Assembly (NCBI GenBank): GCA_017467185.1
Contig: JAFTSS010000008.1
Span: 1 to 34,890, forward strand
DNA from: Paludibacteraceae bacterium
GTDB lineage: Bacteria; Bacteroidota; Bacteroidia; Bacteroidales; Paludibacteraceae
Length of the DNA stretch: 34,890 nt
Reading direction: 5' to 3'
In this document: positions 27,094-34,082 of the stretch, in pieces
Position numbering within the stretch: the first letter of the stretch is position 1
Layout of the letters: each line of letters begins with the position of its first letter
The notes under the pieces: model-generated
The model's database searches: none
What the model was told of the DNA's origin: nothing
Seen by the model: the letters and a program-made list of their open reading frames with translations, nothing else
Position numbers and translations under genes: made by a program

Positions 27094-29021
27094 TATTTAA
27101 ACCACCTCTTCAACGGCACATCAAATCCCGTCTGACGCATATAATTATACGTCGCCACATTCAACCCCTCAGTAAATCTATCCCAATCTGGCTCATTATC
27201 AACCTCAAAAGGTATCTCATTATTCGCAAACGGATTTAAAGCCGGCGAAGCCATGGCTTTTTCCGTGAATTCCGTGAATTCCGTGAGAGACAAATCTTCC
27301 GTGTGTAACAAAACATGTCTCGCCCCAACCGACTCCGGATTCCGTCCCGACGGACTATGACATGTCATCGCATACCTATGCCAAAACGCACTCTGTATCA
27401 ACCCTTCAGCAAACAAATCACGCACCCTACCCAACGAGTCATACAACTCTTTCTCGGTCTGTGTTGGGAATCCATACATCAAATAGGTATGCACCATTAT
27501 TCCATTTGCCGACAAATTACGCATACACTCCGTCGCACTCTCTATCGTAACCCCTTTATTTATCAATTTCAACACTCGTGGCGATGCCACCTCCAATCCT
27601 CCCGACACAGCTATACAACCCGACCGTGCCAACAAATAACACAACTCTGCAGTATAAGTCTTATCAAAACGCACATTGGTCCAATACGTTACAACTAATT
27701 TCCGTTCTAATATCTCCTCTGCCAACTTACGCAACAACGCCGGCGGAGCCGCCTCATCCACAAAATGAAATCCCGTATTACCAGTCTCCGCAATCATCGT
27801 CTCCATCCTATCAACTATTATCTTCACATCGCACGCCTCAAACCTACCGATATAGTCCAAACACGTATCACAAAACGCACATTTCGCCCAATAGCACCCA
27901 TGCGCCAACATCATCTTATTCCACCTACCATCGCTCCACAACCTATGCATCGGATTCGTAGTATCCACAAAATCAATATATTTCCCCAAATCCAAACCTC
28001 TCATCGTCGGCGCCGGCAAATCTCCAAATTTCTCATTCTCTTGCACATCCATCTGCGCAAACTCTACCTTACCATCCTTCAAATATGCCGTTCTCAACAA
28101 CTCACCTCCCTCTATCAATCTCCTAATAGGCAACTCTCCATCATCAAACGTAATATAATCCACATACTTAAATATCCCAGTATCAGTCATCTGACGCAAT
28201 TCTGTATTCACATATCCACCACCCATCACAATCTTAACACCCTCATACTTAGCCTTTACATATTTAGCACATTTCAATCCAGCCAACAAATTACCCGGAA
28301 ACGGCACCGAAATCCCCACCCAATCAGGCTTAACTTCCTGCATTTTCGTCTCAAAAATCTCCAACATCAACTCCTCTATCATATTACCATTTCCCAAAGC
28401 CAAGCGTAGCGAGGCTTTTTCTGTGAGTTCCGTGCTTTCCGTGAGAGACAATTTTTCTGTGAGAGACATTTTTTCCAACTCTTCCTCTATCGGCTCAAAC
28501 GTGGTCAAATAAGTACACAACTTCTCAGCATAACGTATCAACTGAAAATGCTCATCCACCAACTGCACAACATCCACTATATTTTTCAAAAACAAACTAC
28601 ACAAATACTTTGCTCTATCCACCTTACCCGACGTACCAAACGCCCACTCCAACTCTTCTTCATCAGGCAAACGGTGCATATCTTCCCAAAATCTCACATC
28701 CGAAAACCTATTAGCCAACTGCAAATCTCGCCCCGACAAAAACTTCATCACAGCCTCCACATTACGCTCATAAAAATGCCTATTCGACACTATTATACGC
28801 AACGTCTTGTTCAACTTCAACTCTCGAGCCTCAACCCTCGCCTCCACCAAATCAAACACTCGACCCAATTCCACTCGAGTAAACAATCTATTTATCAACT
28901 CAATACCCAAATCCATCTGCTCCGCTTCAATACCCCTACTGCGCAAATATCCCGTCAAATGCGTAATCGACGGATACGGAGTATTCAACTGAGTCAACGG
29001 CGGTAATACAAATAAAATCAT
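27093..29021 (-). CDS. B12-binding-type radical SAM protein
   Basis: The 642-residue protein has an N-terminal region typical of cobalamin-binding radical SAM enzymes (FVLPPLTQLNTPYPSITHL, and GISVPFPGNLLAGLK before MGGGYVNTE). The radical SAM core then starts at the cysteine cluster GCYWAKCAFCDTC, with Cys376, Cys381 and Cys384. The spacing is C-x4-C-x2-C rather than the classic C-x3-C-x2-C. Later motifs include VSGGLEVASPRVL and MYGFPTQTEKE. The substrate is unknown. Two repeat-derived segments interrupt it in frame: SLTEKLSLTESTELTEKA near 185-202 and SLTEFTEFTEKA near 575-590. It is transcribed divergently from miaA from a good promoter, and its stop codon merges with the 30-unit array. 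Confidence 0.85.
   Translation of the reverse strand: MILFVLPPLTQLNTPYPSITHLTGYLRSRGIEAEQMDLGIELINRLFTRVELGRVFDLVEARVEARELKLNKTLRIIVSNRHFYERNVEAVMKFLSGRDLQLANRFSDVRFWEDMHRLPDEEELEWAFGTSGKVDRAKYLCSLFLKNIVDVVQLVDEHFQLIRYAEKLCTYLTTFEPIEEELEKMSLTEKLSLTESTELTEKASLRLALGNGNMIEELMLEIFETKMQEVKPDWVGISVPFPGNLLAGLKCAKYVKAKYEGVKIVMGGGYVNTELRQMTDTGIFKYVDYITFDDGELPIRRLIEGGELLRTAYLKDGKVEFAQMDVQENEKFGDLPAPTMRGLDLGKYIDFVDTTNPMHRLWSDGRWNKMMLAHGCYWAKCAFCDTCLDYIGRFEACDVKIIVDRMETMIAETGNTGFHFVDEAAPPALLRKLAEEILERKLVVTYWTNVRFDKTYTAELCYLLARSGCIAVSGGLEVASPRVLKLINKGVTIESATECMRNLSANGIMVHTYLMYGFPTQTEKELYDSLGRVRDLFAEGLIQSAFWHRYAMTCHSPSGRNPESVGARHVLLHTEDLSLTEFTEFTEKAMASPALNPFANNEIPFEVDNEPDWDRFTEGLNVATYNYMRQTGFDVPLKRWFK
27261..27287 (-). 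repeat. 9-nt tandem repeat (TTCCGTGAA x3) inside the radical SAM gene
   Basis: Three units TTCCGTGAA, TTCCGTGAA and TTCCGTGAG encode the TEFTEFTE-like part of the C-terminal insertion. The flanks (GGCTTTTTC on one side, AGAGACAA on the other) are shared with the second copy at 28419-28472, so both look like insertions of one dispersed sequence. A 9-nt unit keeps the frame. Confidence 0.85.
28419..28472 (-). repeat. Second 9-nt repeat block inside the radical SAM gene
   Basis: Six 9-nt units are variants of TTCCGTGAG and AGACAATTT, encoding SLTEKLSLTESTELTEK. It shares unit sequence and flanks with 27261-27287, about 1.15 kb away in the same gene. Confidence 0.8.
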
Positions 29022-29044
29022 AACATCTTAATTTATTAAAGATG

Positions 29045-29075
29045 CAAAGTTACATTTATTTTTGCAAATTCACAA
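29045..29075 (-). promoter_or_regulatory. Bacteroides-type promoter for the radical SAM gene
   Basis: On the minus strand TTG (29073-29075), a 20-nt spacer and TAACTTTG (29045-29052) lie 24 nt upstream of the ATG at 29021. The match to the TTTG / TAnnTTTG consensus is good. Confidence 0.65.
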
Positions 29076-29121
29076 CACAACAACACTTTTTCATCTCAAA
29101 AAAAAATCATCATTCCAACCG

Positions 29122-29149
29122 AACTTTCACATTTCAACTTTCACATTTC
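29122..29149. repeat. 7-nt-period array (AACTTTC/ACATTTC) upstream of miaA
   Basis: AACTTTC and ACATTTC alternate twice, followed by AACTTTT, giving a 14-nt or 2 x 7-nt period. It lies just upstream of the miaA -7 element, so unit changes could alter promoter spacing. Confidence 0.6.
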
Positions 29150-29161
29150 AACTTTTTTTTA

Positions 29162-29169
29162 TACCTTTG
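29162..29169 (+). promoter_or_regulatory. Candidate -7 element for miaA
   Basis: TACCTTTG matches TAnnTTTG and lies 21-28 nt upstream of the miaA ATG. The -33 region is a T-run/AACTTT repeat without a clean TTTG. Confidence 0.5.
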
Positions 29170-29189
29170 CACTACAAAACAAGAAAAAT

Positions 29190-30194
29190 ATGAACAACTC
29201 TCAAATATTGTCCCCCTGTCTTAAGGGGACGAGCGGAGCGGAGGGGGTTAACAACTCCAAACTCCTCATTCCTCATTCCCCATTAATAACTATTCTCGGC
29301 CCTACCGCCAGTGGCAAAACTACACTTGCCACTCATCTCGCCCTACAATTAAACGGCGAGATTATAAGTGCCGACTCTCGCCAAATCTATCGTGGCATGG
29401 ACCTAGGAACAGGCAAAGACCTCTGCGAATATACCATCGACGGACATCAAATTCCATATCACCTTATTGACATTCATCCCGCTGGCTACAAATACAACCT
29501 CTACGAATATCAACGCGATTTTCTAAAAGCCTACGACGATATTACAACTCGTGGTACTCAACCCATACTTTGCGGAGGTACAGGACTTTACATCGAAGCC
29601 GTACTCGGAGGCTACCGCCTACTCGAAGTTCCAGTCAATGAACCCCTACGCCAATCTCTCGAAGGAAAAACGCTTGATGAACTAAGCTTTATTCTTGATA
29701 CATACCCTAACTATCACCGCCACAATCAAACCGATGTTGACACTGTAAAACGCGCCATCCGCGCCATCGAAATTGCCGACTATTACGCCTCTCACGAATC
29801 TACTGAAACCGACTACCCAACTCTAAATCCGATAATAATAGGTGTTGATATCGACCGCGACCTTCGCCGAGAGAAAATCACTCGTCGCCTAAAAACTCGC
29901 CTTGATGAAGGTATGCTCGACGAAGTGCAAGGCTTGCTCAATAGTGGCATCCACCCCGACGACCTTATATATTACGGATTGGAATATAAATTCCTAACTC
30001 AACACCTAATCGGCGAACTCACATTCGACGAAATGTTCAAAGCATTAGAGACCGCAATCCACCAATTTGCCAAACGCCAAATGACCTGGTTTCGTGGCAT
30101 GGAACGCCGATGTTACACAATAAATTGGATAAATGCCGACCAAACTATCGAACAAAAAGTCAATCAAGCCCTCGAAATCATTAAAAAAAAGTAG
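29190..30194 (+). CDS. miaA: tRNA dimethylallyltransferase MiaA with repeat-derived N-terminal extension
   Basis: MiaA transfers a dimethylallyl group from DMAPP to A37 of tRNAs that read codons starting with U. The P-loop GPTASGKTT, the substrate motif SADSRQIYRGMDLGTGKD, CGGTGLYIEAVLGGY, and KRQMTWFR near the C-terminus are all present. The 334-residue length is near normal, but the P-loop begins at residue 37 instead of about 10. The extra N-terminal residues (CLKGTSGAEGVNNSKLLIPHSP) are encoded by a GC-rich palindrome-like segment (29211-29249) and three 7-nt units (29260-29280), both dispersed-repeat types. I found no better downstream start, because no ATG precedes the P-loop. The stop codon lies inside a palindrome (30191-30219). 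Confidence 0.93.
   Translation: MNNSQILSPCLKGTSGAEGVNNSKLLIPHSPLITILGPTASGKTTLATHLALQLNGEIISADSRQIYRGMDLGTGKDLCEYTIDGHQIPYHLIDIHPAGYKYNLYEYQRDFLKAYDDITTRGTQPILCGGTGLYIEAVLGGYRLLEVPVNEPLRQSLEGKTLDELSFILDTYPNYHRHNQTDVDTVKRAIRAIEIADYYASHESTETDYPTLNPIIIGVDIDRDLRREKITRRLKTRLDEGMLDEVQGLLNSGIHPDDLIYYGLEYKFLTQHLIGELTFDEMFKALETAIHQFAKRQMTWFRGMERRCYTINWINADQTIEQKVNQALEIIKKK
29211..29249. repeat. GC-rich dispersed repeat inside the miaA 5' end
   Basis: TCCCCC ... GGGGA, followed by GAGCGGAGCGGAGGGGG, forms a CCCC/GGGG inverted arrangement that stands out from the AT-rich context. It is translated in frame as part of the MiaA N-terminal extension. Confidence 0.6.
29260..29280 (+). repeat. Three 7-nt units (CATTCCT type) inside the miaA 5' end
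   Basis: AACTCCT, CATTCCT and CATTCCC, then CATTAAT, match the array between ruvA and sprA almost exactly. Three units (21 nt) keep the frame; other unit numbers not divisible by three would shift it before the P-loop. Confidence 0.8.
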
Positions 30195-30219
30195 GGACAT
30201 GGCATGCTATGTCCACTAC
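30191..30219. repeat. Palindrome on the miaA stop codon
   Basis: GTAGGGACAT and ATGTCCACTAC flank a GCATGC centre, giving a near-perfect 29-bp palindrome that contains the miaA TAG (30192-30194). It could act as a hairpin terminator but lacks a T-run. It resembles the GACGCA-type palindromes at 34451-34519. Confidence 0.7.
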
Positions 30220-30284
30220 ACCTTATACACAAATACCTAACAATCAACACAAAACAAATAAAACACAAAAAAATCACTAAAACA

Positions 30285-30316
30285 TTTGGTCAATCCACAA
30301 AAAAGTTGTAACTTTG
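30285..30316 (+). promoter_or_regulatory. Promoter of the tRNA-Pro pair
   Basis: TTTG at 30285-30288, exactly 20 nt, then TAACTTTG at 30309-30316: a textbook Bacteroidota promoter. Transcription would start near 30323, about 55 nt before the first tRNA. Confidence 0.8.
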
Positions 30317-30378
30317 CATCGCTTTTGAGGAAAGGAGATTTATCTCTAATCTCTACACTCTAAACACTAAACTTTTTT

Positions 30379-30453
30379 CGGGATGTAGCGCAGTCCGGTT
30401 AGCGCACCTGCTTTGGGAGCAGGGGGTCCCAGGTTCGAATCCTGGTATCCCGA
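30379..30453 (+). tRNA. tRNA-Pro (anticodon UGG), copy 1
   Basis: This is a 75-nt cloverleaf: the 7-bp acceptor stem CGGGATG/TATCCCG (one G-U pair), anticodon stem CCTGC/GCAGG around loop TTTGGGA with anticodon TGG, and T arm CCAGG-TTCGAAT-CCTGG. CCA is not encoded. It is identical in sequence to the second copy 71 nt downstream. Confidence 0.97.
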
Positions 30454-30490
30454 CAAAAAATAAAAAATTATGCCGAATGGCAAATAATTG

Positions 30491-30518
30491 TGCATCATGC
30501 ATTATGCATTGTGCATCA
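30491..30518. repeat. 7-nt array (TGCATTG type, 4 units) between the tRNA genes
   Basis: Units TGCATCA, TGCATTA, TGCATTG and TGCATCA belong to the same family as the repeat that breaks ruvA. Here it sits in the spacer of the tRNA precursor. Confidence 0.8.
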
Positions 30519-30524
30519 ATAAAA

Positions 30525-30599
30525 CGGGATGTAGCGCAGTCCGGTTAGCGCACCTGCTTTGGGAGCAGGGGGTCCCAGGTTCGAATCCTGGTATCCCGA
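30525..30599 (+). tRNA. tRNA-Pro (anticodon UGG), copy 2
   Basis: This is a second tRNA-Pro with the same 75 nt and anticodon TGG as copy 1. No separate promoter is evident, so both are probably cut from one transcript ending at the hairpin 9 nt downstream. Confidence 0.97.
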
Positions 30600-30607
30600 C
30601 ACAAGTA

Positions 30608-30635
30608 GAGACGCAATATTTTGCGTCTCTTTTTT
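30608..30635 (+). terminator. Intrinsic terminator of the tRNA-Pro transcript
   Basis: The perfect stem GAGACGCAA / TTGCGTCTC (30608-30616, 30621-30629) has a 4-nt loop and is followed by a T-run. The stem shares the GACGCA...TGCGTC core with three other hairpins in the right part of the window. Confidence 0.9.
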
Positions 30636-30673
30636 GCATAATAATGTATAACTAAATAGCGACATTCGAGTCT

Positions 30674-30694
30674 CACTACTCGCTACTCGCTTAC
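30674..30694. repeat. Weak 7-nt array (CGCTACT type) upstream of DUF3127
   Basis: CACTACT, CGCTACT and CGCTTAC are three imperfect 7-nt units 15 nt upstream of the DUF3127 ATG. I saw no TAnnTTTG promoter between the terminator and this gene. Confidence 0.45.
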
Positions 30695-30709
30695 TAAAAA
30701 TCTAAAAAA

Positions 30710-31138
30710 ATGGAAGCTCAAGGAAAAGTAATCGCAATCTTAGAAGCACGTAGCGGTGTTAGCAAAGCAGGTCGCGAATGGATGTCTCAAGAATACGTTA
30801 TCGAAACTCCAGGTCAATACCCTAAAAAAATATGCTTTAACCTTTTCGGTGCTGATCGCATTAATGAAGCTCACATCCAAATGGGCGAAGATATCATCAT
30901 AGAATTCGACATTGATGCACGCGAATGGCAAGGTCGCTGGTTTACATCTATCAATGCATTCCGCGTAACTCGCCCAGCAGCAATACCAACTAATAACGAA
31001 CCAATGATGCAAGAACCACCTTTTGCTGCTGACCCTTTTGGACAATCAATGCCACAAGCGCCAGCAATGCAACAATCTCAAGCATCACCATTTGACAACG
31101 CACTCCCTAGCGATCCAGGCGATGACCTACCATTCTAA
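30710..31138 (+). CDS. DUF3127 protein with SSB-like architecture
   Basis: The 142-residue protein belongs to the DUF3127 family of Bacteroidota, which has no assigned function that I know of. Its layout copies single-stranded DNA-binding protein. Residues 1-88 read like an OB fold (GKVIAILEARSG at the start, ICFNLFGADR in the middle, REWQGRWFTSINAFRV at 71-86). A glutamine/proline/methionine-rich linker spans 90-136, and the C-terminus is GDDLPF (137-142), nearly the DDDIPF tip with which SSB recruits repair proteins. A nucleic-acid-binding role is therefore a reasonable inference. The gene is monocistronic, between the tRNA terminator and a strong bidirectional terminator. Confidence 0.85.
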   Translation: MEAQGKVIAILEARSGVSKAGREWMSQEYVIETPGQYPKKICFNLFGADRINEAHIQMGEDIIIEFDIDAREWQGRWFTSINAFRVTRPAAIPTNNEPMMQEPPFAADPFGQSMPQAPAMQQSQASPFDNALPSDPGDDLPF

Positions 31139-31147
31139 AACTAATAC

Positions 31148-31185
31148 AAAAAAAATGGACGCACAACATTGTGCGTCCTTTTTTT
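31148..31185. terminator. Bidirectional terminator between convergent genes
   Basis: GGACGCACAA / TTGTGCGTCC (31157-31166, 31169-31178) is followed by a T-run on the plus strand and preceded by an A-run that is a T-run on the minus strand. It can stop both the DUF3127 transcript and the convergent T9SS cargo gene. Confidence 0.9.
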
Positions 31186-31199
31186 ATGTCTTTCTGCCG

Positions 31200-33125
31200 T
31201 TATTTAACTACAAATTTAACCCAACCAGTTGCAGTTCTAACGATATAAACTCCTGTATTCAAATCAGGCAATACTACTGTTTCTGCATCTGCTTTAGATG
31301 AATAAACCATGCGTCCTGTAGAATCGTAAATCGCATAATCAACACCAACTTCAAGACCCTGAATTTCGTTATTTACTACAACCATATTCATTGCTGACAA
31401 CGAAATATTGTCTGTCGTTGTGCTTGGTGCGTAAGTTACCGCTACTGCAAAACGGTCATCGAAACTACCCTTTTCACTATCGAACGTATAAGTCTCGCCA
31501 AGATGTAAGCGTGCAAAGTCTTGTTCGTAGGTATCATACAATATCATCGATTCTGCATTTCCCGACACATTGTCCAACGAAATTGTATAACGTCCTGCCT
31601 TGCCAACATACAAGCCAACTTTCACAAAAGTATTCTCCATCGGACGAGTATTGAAAGCAAACTCTATATCTTCTTCGTAAGTATAAATCTCGGTAAACGA
31701 ACGACCTTTTGTAGCAAAACTCAAGAAATCCTCACCTATTACATAACCTTCAGCCGACGCCTCTTCTTCGAAGAAAATACCTGTTTGGTCATCATCCCCT
31801 TCCCCTTCTATTCTTAAATAATATTTTTCAGTCGCTGATTTCTCTCTTACCAATCTTGGTGCTGATGATTGAGTTGATGCTGCTGATGCTACTACACTAT
31901 AATCACCAGCATATTGAACAAAAAAAGTTGCAAAAGGGCCAAAATCACCACTAATATCTTCTTCTTCCCATTTCCCGATTGATTTATTATATCTCGAAAT
32001 CTTATTAAATCCCACCATACTTGCTTCAACAAATAACGCATTACCAATATAATACCAATTAGCATTCAATTCATCATCCCCTATTGATTCTAATACTTTT
32101 TGATATTTATCGGTTATTTTAATAAGCTTACTTGTCGCAACTGATTCAAATTCAAGAGTCACAGTTCTACTATCTGTTGCAAAGTGATATGCTTTACCCT
32201 TTTCAAAAACCTGTTCATTTGTAATATAGCCAGTCACCCAAGTATCATTATATCTTTTTTCCGCTCTCGCTTTAGTGTCATACTCTTGATAACCCACACC
32301 AGATAAATCTGAAGTAATACACCGAACATCTATAGGAAACGAAATTGGTGTCCAATCCTCACTATTGACCTCAAGTTTTATCGTTGATGCTTTCCAAAAA
32401 TCACCTAATGGATAAGTAGCTTTAACACCAACAACAATAGGTATCGAAGGAGCATCTAAAAACTCCAATATCTGATTTCTTGTTGTATCTGAAATAAACT
32501 CCCACAAATTTTCAACATTAACCTCTCCATTACTACCAAGCATTTCGTCAACAACAGAACCTGGAATTTCTAAAGAAGTCTCCTCGCTACTAGGAGGATA
32601 ACTAGAATCATTCCATGCAGTTCCATCCGTACCTTGAGACTCTAACTTAGGATCATGCGATCCCATTGACTCTTTAGAATAATAACGCCACTCATTATAT
32701 TTTGGGTCATATTGAATATATAAATAGGTATTTTCTGCAGATAAAAGATAACCATATCCATTATCATCTTGAATAAAAGATAACCCAGTATTATCAGTAC
32801 TTAAAGAATAAATCTTACCATGAGCTGAATTATCTAACCCTTTCCTAGAACTAACATTCAAAAATTTTCCTGTAGCCATATTTTGAAGAGTAAAATTCTC
32901 TCCCGACACGCTAACTAACCACAACGAATTTTTCAAAACATAACCATCTTCTTCCGCTGTTAATGCTTCTATTTTATCGCCAACTACTACAGCAAACACA
33001 TCTTCACCAGCAGAATTTTTAGATTGCAATCTAAAGACACTATTATTTTCAGGTTGAGCATACGCCAACACCGACAATAAAAACATCACTGTCATCAAAA
33101 CTATTTTTTGTATCATATTTTTCAT
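31200..33125 (-). CDS. Secreted protein with type IX (type A) C-terminal sorting domain
   Basis: The 641-residue product has a Sec signal peptide (hydrophobic core then AYAQ, cleavage near 24). Its last 75 residues resemble the T9SS sorting domain: VDYAIYDSTGRMVYSS, then LPDLNTGVYIVR and a final VKFVVK. This predicts export through SprA and attachment to or release from the cell surface. The first 150 residues contain a repeated pattern (FTLQNMATGKFLNVSS; YGYLLSAENTYLYIQ) suggestive of a beta-trefoil, carbohydrate-binding-like fold, which is tentative. The middle is not recognised. An unusually strong Shine-Dalgarno (AAGGAGGAGA on the minus strand, 33130-33139) precedes the ATG, notable in a phylum that rarely uses one. 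It follows the 203-residue membrane protein gene by 20 nt. Confidence 0.8.
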   Translation of the reverse strand: MKNMIQKIVLMTVMFLLSVLAYAQPENNSVFRLQSKNSAGEDVFAVVVGDKIEALTAEEDGYVLKNSLWLVSVSGENFTLQNMATGKFLNVSSRKGLDNSAHGKIYSLSTDNTGLSFIQDDNGYGYLLSAENTYLYIQYDPKYNEWRYYSKESMGSHDPKLESQGTDGTAWNDSSYPPSSEETSLEIPGSVVDEMLGSNGEVNVENLWEFISDTTRNQILEFLDAPSIPIVVGVKATYPLGDFWKASTIKLEVNSEDWTPISFPIDVRCITSDLSGVGYQEYDTKARAEKRYNDTWVTGYITNEQVFEKGKAYHFATDSRTVTLEFESVATSKLIKITDKYQKVLESIGDDELNANWYYIGNALFVEASMVGFNKISRYNKSIGKWEEEDISGDFGPFATFFVQYAGDYSVVASAASTQSSAPRLVREKSATEKYYLRIEGEGDDDQTGIFFEEEASAEGYVIGEDFLSFATKGRSFTEIYTYEEDIEFAFNTRPMENTFVKVGLYVGKAGRYTISLDNVSGNAESMILYDTYEQDFARLHLGETYTFDSEKGSFDDRFAVAVTYAPSTTTDNISLSAMNMVVVNNEIQGLEVGVDYAIYDSTGRMVYSSKADAETVVLPDLNTGVYIVRTATGWVKFVVK

Positions 33126-33145
33126 AACAATCTCCTCCTTCTGAA

Positions 33146-33757
33146 TTAACGATTAAAACCTTTAATACGAACTAAAACATAAACTCCTACAAGCAACAAC
33201 ATTGGCAACACAAAATCGCCAATAGGTCCTGGTTCTGCCCAATTACCAGGCAAAGCCTGTGCCATGCCAGTCTCAACTATAGTCTCTTCGCTTTCTGTAC
33301 TAACGACCTCGCCTCGACTATTGATTGTAGGAAACGAATTGTACGCAACTTTAGTTTCCGTTGTTTCCATTCGTTGCGGAGTTCGTGTATAATAACCATT
33401 ATTTTGTGCTCCACTCAATACCATGCGACTATCTTGGTGGTATCTTTGTGCTCCCGACACAATCTCAACCCTACGCATCTCTGGTTGCGACACATTATTG
33501 CGGTATTGATAACCCACCTTCACATTAGAACGATGAAGATGACGTGATTGATACACATCAACAGGCATTTGAGACGAAAATGGCTCTACCATTCCCGACC
33601 TCAATGTAACTCCTTGTTGCACATTTGCAAATCGTGTTCTTTCAAACGCTTGTGCCGAAACACCCATCGCACAAGCTAACAAGACATAACAAATCAACAC
33701 CACACTCCTCAGAAAAACTTGTCTAAAAAAAGTCTTTCCATAAAAAGATGATTTCAT
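33146..33757 (-). CDS. Small exported protein with C-terminal membrane anchor
   Basis: This is an unrecognised 203-residue protein. It has a signal peptide-like N-terminus (hydrophobic about 16-34 ending VSAQA) and a polar, arginine/serine/glutamine-rich central part. Near the C-terminus PGPIGDFVLPMLLLVGVYVL (176-195) is followed by basic RIKGFNR, so it probably spans the inner membrane with most of the chain outside the cytoplasm. It is the first gene of a two-gene unit with the T9SS cargo protein, which suggests a related role in the envelope. Its promoter contains a poly-G tract. I assign no function. Confidence 0.7.
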   Translation of the reverse strand: MKSSFYGKTFFRQVFLRSVVLICYVLLACAMGVSAQAFERTRFANVQQGVTLRSGMVEPFSSQMPVDVYQSRHLHRSNVKVGYQYRNNVSQPEMRRVEIVSGAQRYHQDSRMVLSGAQNNGYYTRTPQRMETTETKVAYNSFPTINSRGEVVSTESEETIVETGMAQALPGNWAEPGPIGDFVLPMLLLVGVYVLVRIKGFNR

Positions 33758-33806
33758 AATAAAAATTAGGTTTTAGATAAATAACAAACAGAATATATTT
33801 AGCATG

Positions 33807-33845
33807 CAAATATAGCAATAAAAATTGGATTTACCCCCCCCCCCC
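33807..33845 (-). promoter_or_regulatory. Promoter with 12-nt poly-G tract at the -33 position
   Basis: On the minus strand TATATTTG (33807-33814) fits the TAnnTTTG element and lies 50 nt upstream of the ATG at 33757. Nineteen nt upstream of it, where the -33 TTTG should be, is a run of 12 G (12 C at 33834-33845). A homopolymer of this length is prone to slippage and would change promoter spacing or strength. Confidence 0.6.
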
Positions 33846-33888
33846 ATTAACATTATTTAACTAATTTTTAACATATTAGGAGATAAAT

Positions 33889-33926
33889 AAAAAAAGGTTG
33901 AGCAAAAAATAAATTTTATCTCAACC
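33889..33926 (-). terminator. Possible terminator hairpin in the repeat-rich right end
   Basis: GGTTGAG / CTCAACC (33896-33902, 33920-33926) has an A-run before it, which reads as stem plus T-run on the minus strand. No gene to its right is visible, so it may only insulate the promoter of the 203-residue gene. Confidence 0.4.
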
Positions 33927-33972
33927 GTTATTCAATACATGTCAAATTTATGTCGATTTTCGATTACAAATT

Positions 33973-34000
33973 TCACAAATAATATTTATGTTATTTGTGA
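33973..34000. repeat. Inverted repeat TCACAAATAA / TTATTTGTGA
   Basis: Perfect 10-bp arms are separated by 8 nt in an AT-rich intergenic stretch. It is followed by a T-run on the plus strand. Function is unclear; it could be an operator or a terminator of unseen transcription. Confidence 0.4.
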
Positions 34001-34082
34001 GTTATTAGTTTTTTTGACGTAAATTTTCGCAAATTTCCGCAAATTATTCGTGAATTAACATGAATTCGATATAATTTTCAGA

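Noticed and set aside
27765-28409. A 214-codon plus-strand open frame opposite the radical SAM gene
   Set aside because: It is antisense shadow coding, made open by the codon bias of the real gene; no promoter or family match.
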